64,000 nt of DNA from assembly GCA_963711595.1 (NCBI GenBank), contig CAVQER010000005.1:372001-436000 (forward strand). The letters run 5' to 3'. How positions within the stretch are numbered: the stretch's first letter is position 1; every line of letters begins with the position of its first letter. Of the stretch, positions 60,545 to 64,000 are shown in pieces. Below the pieces are notes generated by a model. That model ran no database searches, had not been told where the DNA came from, and saw only the letters and a list, made by a program, of their open reading frames with translations. Source of the stretch: JAUSIF01 sp963711595 (GTDB lineage Bacteria; Pseudomonadota; Alphaproteobacteria; Rhizobiales; Xanthobacteraceae). The position numbers and the translations under genes were made by a program.

Positions 60545-61307
60545 TGCCGAGCTCCTGCCCGAGGTAAGCTTCGCGCACGATTGCGGACGCCATCACCTCC
60601 GCTGGCAGTCCGTCGGCGACGAGCACGCCATTGTGCAACACGATGATGCGCTCCGCGAGCGAACGCACGACGTCCATCTTGTGCTCGACCAGCAGAATGG
60701 TCTTGTTTCCACTCCGCTTCAGCTCGCCGATGATCTCGAGCACGTTCGGCACCTCGTCGACCGACATGCCCGCCGTCGGCTCGTCGAACATGAACACGTC
60801 CGGCTCCAGCGCGATCAGGAGCGCGACCTCGAGCTTCCGTTGATCGCCATGCGGAAGCGAGCCCGCGACCGCCTCGCGCCGGTCCGCGAGATTTACTCGG
60901 GCGAGGATGGTTTCCGCGGCCGCCATCAGGTCGCGCCGGTCAGTCCAGAGCGAGAGCAAGCTCATGCCCGCCCGCGCGCGAGCCTGAACGGCAAGTCGTA
61001 CGTTTTCGAACACCGTAAGGTTGGGGAACAGGTTGGTCAGCTGAAATGCGCGCCCGAGTCCGCGCTGCGTGCGCGCCGACGCTGGAAGTCGCGTCACGTC
61101 CTCACCCTTGACGAGGACCTGGCCCGCGCTCGCCGGCAGCTGTCCCGAAATCAGATTGAAGTACGTGGTCTTCCCCGCACCGTTCGGGCCAACGATTGCG
61201 GTGAGGCTTCCCGGCTGGAACGCGCAGCTGACATCGTTCACTGCCACGTGTCCGCCGAAGCGGATCGTGAGGCCGCGCGTTTCCAGGATCGGGTTTGTCG
61301 CGTTCAT
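60537..61307 (-). CDS. livG: Branched-chain amino acid ABC ATP-binding protein LivG
   Basis: A 256-residue ATPase. Walker A is GPNGAGKTT, followed by TRTQRGLGRAFQLTNLFPNLTV, which is characteristic of LivG. The signature is LPHGDQRKLEVALLIA, a G-x-x-Q-R form, and Walker B is VFMFDEPTAGMS. The ATG at 61307 is used instead of the ORF start at 61358. Upstream, a strong terminator lies between it and livK. Confidence 0.95.
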   Translation of the reverse strand: MNATNPILETRGLTIRFGGHVAVNDVSCAFQPGSLTAIVGPNGAGKTTYFNLISGQLPASAGQVLVKGEDVTRLPASARTQRGLGRAFQLTNLFPNLTVFENVRLAVQARARAGMSLLSLWTDRRDLMAAAETILARVNLADRREAVAGSLPHGDQRKLEVALLIALEPDVFMFDEPTAGMSVDEVPNVLEIIGELKRSGNKTILLVEHKMDVVRSLAERIIVLHNGVLVADGLPAEVMASAIVREAYLGQELGNE

Positions 61308-61320
61308 TGTGCCAAAGGAA

Positions 61321-61351
61321 AAGACGAAGGCGGGAACACCGCCTTCGTCTT
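61321..61351 (-). terminator. Partial terminator/attenuator between livK and livG
   Basis: A 13-bp perfect stem (AAGACGAAGGCGG / CCGCCTTCGTCTT) with a 5-nt loop. On the minus strand it is followed by a T-rich run. It lies 35 nt after the livK stop and 14 nt before the livG start, so it would lower expression of the permease and ATPase genes relative to the binding protein. Confidence 0.88.
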
Positions 61352-61385
61352 GCAGCATGCCATTGCTGGCGCCGTCGTGCGAGCG

Positions 61386-62588
61386 CTACCGCTTGTTGCG
61401 GACCGGAATCGGCATGTCCGAGGGCGGGATCACCCCGACGAGATCGAGCAGCTCGTTGCCCTTGGCGTCTGCCTTGACCTTGAAGTGGTACATCTCCTGC
61501 TCCGCCTGATGATCTTCCTTGCGGAAAGTCATCTTGCCCTTGGGCGTGTCGAAGCTGAGCCCTTCCATCGCCTTGACCAGCGCATCCGTGTTCGTGGACT
61601 TCGCCTCCTTCACGGCCGCGAGCACAGCCGAAGCTACCGCGAAACCACCCGCGGTGAAGAAATCGGGCGGTGCGTTGAAGCGCTTCTGATGCTCCGCGAC
61701 GAGCCACTTGTTCATGTCGTTCTTCGGGAAGTCCCAGTAGTAGTAAATCGCGCCTTCGGTTCCGGGATAATCCTTGTACAGCTGCATCACCGGCAGGATG
61801 TTTCCGCCGGGTGCGATTTCAATGTTGTAGCGCTTGGGGTCGAGGGCCGCGATCTTCGGCAGCGGATGCGGGCCCGCCCAGATGATCGGGATCACTTTGC
61901 GGCCCGGCTTGTCTTTCAGCGCATCGAACAACCGCTGCGCGTGCGCGGTGAAATCCGTCGTGTTCTGCGGCGCATACTCCTCGAAGACGACTTTCACGTT
62001 GGGTCGGATCTGCGCAAGCGCGGCCTTCAGCGCGGCAACGCCGTCGCGGCCGAACGCATAATCCTGTGCGAGGGTTGCAACGCTCACATCACCGGTCTTT
62101 GGAAACGCGGCAGCCGCGGCGTACGCATCTTGCGTCGAGTTGCGCCCGGTGCGGAAAATATACGGATTCCATTTGTCGCCGGTGATGGCATCGGCGACCG
62201 CCGGCTCGACGATCAGCACCTTTTTGTAGTCCTGCGCGATCGGCAACATGGCGAGCGCTGCCGCGGAAGAAGTCGTACCCACCGCGATATCGACTTTGTC
62301 GTCGCCATAGGCCTGCTCGAGCAACGAGCGCGAGAGGTCTGGCTTCAGCTGATCGTCTTTCACGCTGACGACGATCTTGCGGCCTTCCCAGGTCATCGTG
62401 CCCTTGGTCAGGTACTCGAGGCCCATCATGAACCCCGTTTCCGTCTGCTTCGCATAGGCCTCGAGCGCGCCGGTCTTGCCGGCGATCAGCGCGATCTTGA
62501 GATCCTGTGCGAGCGCCGTGCCCGCAACCAGCGTCGCCGCCATGCCGAGCGCGGCAATCGACGCGCGTTTTGCAAATACACAATTCAT
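61386..62588 (-). CDS. livK: ABC transporter substrate-binding protein (LivK family)
   Basis: A 400-residue periplasmic binding protein. The signal peptide includes IAALGMAATLVAGTALAQ, followed by DLKIALIAGKTGALEAYAKQTE. Characteristic parts are LIVEPAVADAITGDKWNPYIFRTGRNSTQDAYA and TLAQDYAFGRDGVAALKAAL. This type (TIGR03863-like, aromatic/aliphatic acid or amide binding) is larger than classical LivK. It is the first gene of livK-G-F-H-M. The ligand is uncertain. Confidence 0.92.
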   Translation of the reverse strand: MNCVFAKRASIAALGMAATLVAGTALAQDLKIALIAGKTGALEAYAKQTETGFMMGLEYLTKGTMTWEGRKIVVSVKDDQLKPDLSRSLLEQAYGDDKVDIAVGTTSSAAALAMLPIAQDYKKVLIVEPAVADAITGDKWNPYIFRTGRNSTQDAYAAAAAFPKTGDVSVATLAQDYAFGRDGVAALKAALAQIRPNVKVVFEEYAPQNTTDFTAHAQRLFDALKDKPGRKVIPIIWAGPHPLPKIAALDPKRYNIEIAPGGNILPVMQLYKDYPGTEGAIYYYWDFPKNDMNKWLVAEHQKRFNAPPDFFTAGGFAVASAVLAAVKEAKSTNTDALVKAMEGLSFDTPKGKMTFRKEDHQAEQEMYHFKVKADAKGNELLDLVGVIPPSDMPIPVRNKR

Positions 62589-62903
62589 TGAGCTCTCCCG
62601 ATTTCGTCGGGTCGGCCGCCTCGCGATCCGCCCAACAGGTGTCTGCTGCTTATCGCAAGCTTATCGGGAATGGCCCGCGCCACAAGCGCGCAAGGGCCGG
62701 GAACCGATGGCCTAAGGGCCGACATGCAGCCGAGATGAGCACCTCTAGCAAGTGCTCGCCGCGTGCGCAGGCGGATGCCCTCTTACTGCTCCTCAGGGCC
62801 GAATACTCGTTCGAGAGTTCCTACGCCCCGTTTCCGTCGTGTTGCGGCAATCGGCACGAACTGGCCCGGCGCTTCTCGCCGCTGACGTGTGCCATCGGCT
62901 TCA
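62589..62903. other. 315-nt gap between livK and the antiporter gene
   Basis: I see no gene, repeat or strong hairpin here. It probably carries the promoter of the liv operon in its left part (minus strand, upstream of livK). Confidence 0.5.
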
Positions 62904-63998
62904 TCACGACGTTTGCGGCGGCAGGAGATAGAGCGTGATGGCAAAGATCAGATACACCATGAGGAGGAGCACTCCGACGAACCACGCCGACCTGCCACTG
63001 CTGGTGACCAACGAGGCGGTGAAAGTCGCAATGAGCATCATTGCGACAGCGCCCGGCCAAAACTGCAGATCCATCGGTGTCGGCCCGATGACGTAGCTGA
63101 GAAGGACGAGCACGGGAGCGACAAAGAGCGCGATCTGGGATGCGCTGCCGAGCGCTATCCCGACGCTCAGGTCGAGACGGTTCTTGCGGGCGCCGGAAAA
63201 CGCCGACACCGCCTCCGCCGCTCCGCCAACCAACGCCACCACGATGAAACCCACGAACGCGGGCGTCATCCCGAACGCTTCGGCCGCGTGCTGCACCAAT
63301 TCGACAAACACGTGGCTTACAAGCGCGACGAGAATCGTCACCCCCGCCAAGGTCGCCAGAGCCAACCCCATCGGCCAAGGCACCTCACCGGCTTCGACGT
63401 GGCTCGCAGAGCCGAAAAACTCTGGATGTGTCTTGAGCGAGAACACCATGCCCAGTCCGTAAGTGGCGATGAGTAGCAGCGATAGTCCGACACTGAGTGC
63501 CTGGATGAAGGAGTCCGTGGTCGGGGAGTCGGCCTCAACAAGCACTGAGGGAATCAGCATCGCGATCGTTGCAAGTAAGAGCAGACCTGCCTGCAAGCGT
63601 GCCGTGGTCGGGTTGTATTCCTGCACGTGATATTTCAGACCACCGATCAGAAACGAGGCGCCCAACATGAACAATACGTTGGTGACGATCACCCCGGCGA
63701 TGGAGGCCTTGACGAGAAGGTACTGGCCGGCCAGCAACGCGGTCAGCGAGATGATCAGTTCGGTCAGATTCCCAAGCGTCGCATTCAGCAGACCCCCAAT
63801 CGTATCGCCCGTCTTGGCCGCCACCAACTCCGTCGCGTGACTGAGCAATGCCGCGAGTGGAACGATCGCCAAGATTGAGAGGACGAACAGCAGCTTGTGA
63901 GCTTGCGGACTGAGTAGCTCTACGGCGAACAGGGCCGGTACGAACGCAAGCAGCCAGAGCAGCGGATTGTGTCTGACTTCCTTAAGCAGAGGGTTCAT
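62904..63998 (-). CDS. cax: Calcium/proton antiporter (CaxA/ChaA-like CaCA family)
   Basis: A 364-residue membrane antiporter with about 11 hydrophobic helices. The two CaCA alpha-repeats are visible: LLNATLGNLTELIISLTALL in the first half and GGAAEAVSAFSGARKNRLDLSVGIALGSASQIALF in the second, with the acidic residues of the ion pathway. It exports Ca2+ or similar cations in exchange for protons. The start codon at 63998 is 2 nt from the window edge, so upstream control is not visible. Confidence 0.93.
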   Translation of the reverse strand: MNPLLKEVRHNPLLWLLAFVPALFAVELLSPQAHKLLFVLSILAIVPLAALLSHATELVAAKTGDTIGGLLNATLGNLTELIISLTALLAGQYLLVKASIAGVIVTNVLFMLGASFLIGGLKYHVQEYNPTTARLQAGLLLLATIAMLIPSVLVEADSPTTDSFIQALSVGLSLLLIATYGLGMVFSLKTHPEFFGSASHVEAGEVPWPMGLALATLAGVTILVALVSHVFVELVQHAAEAFGMTPAFVGFIVVALVGGAAEAVSAFSGARKNRLDLSVGIALGSASQIALFVAPVLVLLSYVIGPTPMDLQFWPGAVAMMLIATFTASLVTSSGRSAWFVGVLLLMVYLIFAITLYLLPPQTS

Positions 63999-64000
63999 GG

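Noticed and set aside
60525..62591. 688-residue plus-strand open frame opposite livG and livK
   Set aside because: Its composition (Arg/His-rich, no domain) is that of an antisense shadow, and the opposite strand carries clear LivG and LivK.
1..64000. CRISPR arrays, insertion sequences, prophage, rRNA or tRNA genes
   Set aside because: No regularly spaced repeats, transposase or integrase motifs, or cloverleaf structures with a GTTCRA arm were seen while reading the window.

Overview
The window looks like chromosomal DNA of an alphaproteobacterium of the order Hyphomicrobiales, near the Nitrobacteraceae/Xanthobacteraceae. The evidence is the high GC content, a MipZ division-site ATPase, the alphaproteobacterial envelope protein EipB (DUF1849), a short phasin, a SPOR-tailed D,D-carboxypeptidase, linked clpS and clpA, and an intergenic palindrome of the Bradyrhizobium/Rhodopseudomonas type. 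No CRISPR array, prophage, transposase, rRNA or tRNA gene was seen. Only the substrate-binding protein at the left edge is cut by a window end.

Layout. Positions 1-18.5 kb are core housekeeping: a truncated ABC binding protein, eipB, RidA, a phosphodiesterase, a FemAB-like transferase, HIT, azlCD, clpA/clpS, two tandem TadG-like VWA proteins (the second frameshifted), phasin, carboxypeptidase, a frameshifted DnaJ-domain membrane protein, a VWA protein, mipZ and panC. From 18.5 to 30.3 kb lie the biotin subunit of an acyl-CoA carboxylase, the potassium transporter Kup, two tandem tiny membrane proteins, oxidoreductases, two DUF2171 paralogs, a secreted lipase-like protein and an amidase.

Positions 30.3-37.8 kb hold the most unusual part: an accessory island with two divergent, translationally coupled gene pairs. 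One pair is a stand-alone PKS-type acyltransferase and a cytochrome P450. The other is a class II terpene-cyclase-like (squalene/hopene cyclase fold) protein and a three-part fusion of a UbiA prenyltransferase, TPR repeats and an O-GlcNAc-transferase-type glycosyltransferase (GT41). I know of no described pathway with this composition, so it is the best candidate here for an undescribed biosynthetic or modification system.

Positions 37.8-51 kb hold an outer-membrane barrel, the carboxyltransferase partner of the acyl-CoA carboxylase (about 19 kb from its biotin subunit), an FkbM methyltransferase joined to a NEW3-domain ABC exporter operon, a phospholipase D/VTT fusion with an EEP phosphatase, a GST, a rhodanese and small proteins, including a 33-residue membrane peptide.

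Positions 51-64 kb are transport and catabolism: a TRAP operon (dctPQM) followed by LprI-like, RraA-like and aldo/keto reductase genes, a divergent GntR/FCD regulator with a palindromic operator candidate, a complete branched-chain-type ABC operon (livK-G-F-H-M plus a frameshifted SDR) with a terminator between livK and livG, and a Ca2+/H+ antiporter.

Three genes (second TadG, DnaJ-domain protein, SDR) each carry exactly one surplus nucleotide relative to an intact frame. They may be real pseudogenes or sequencing errors, and raw reads should be checked before they are treated as inactivated.
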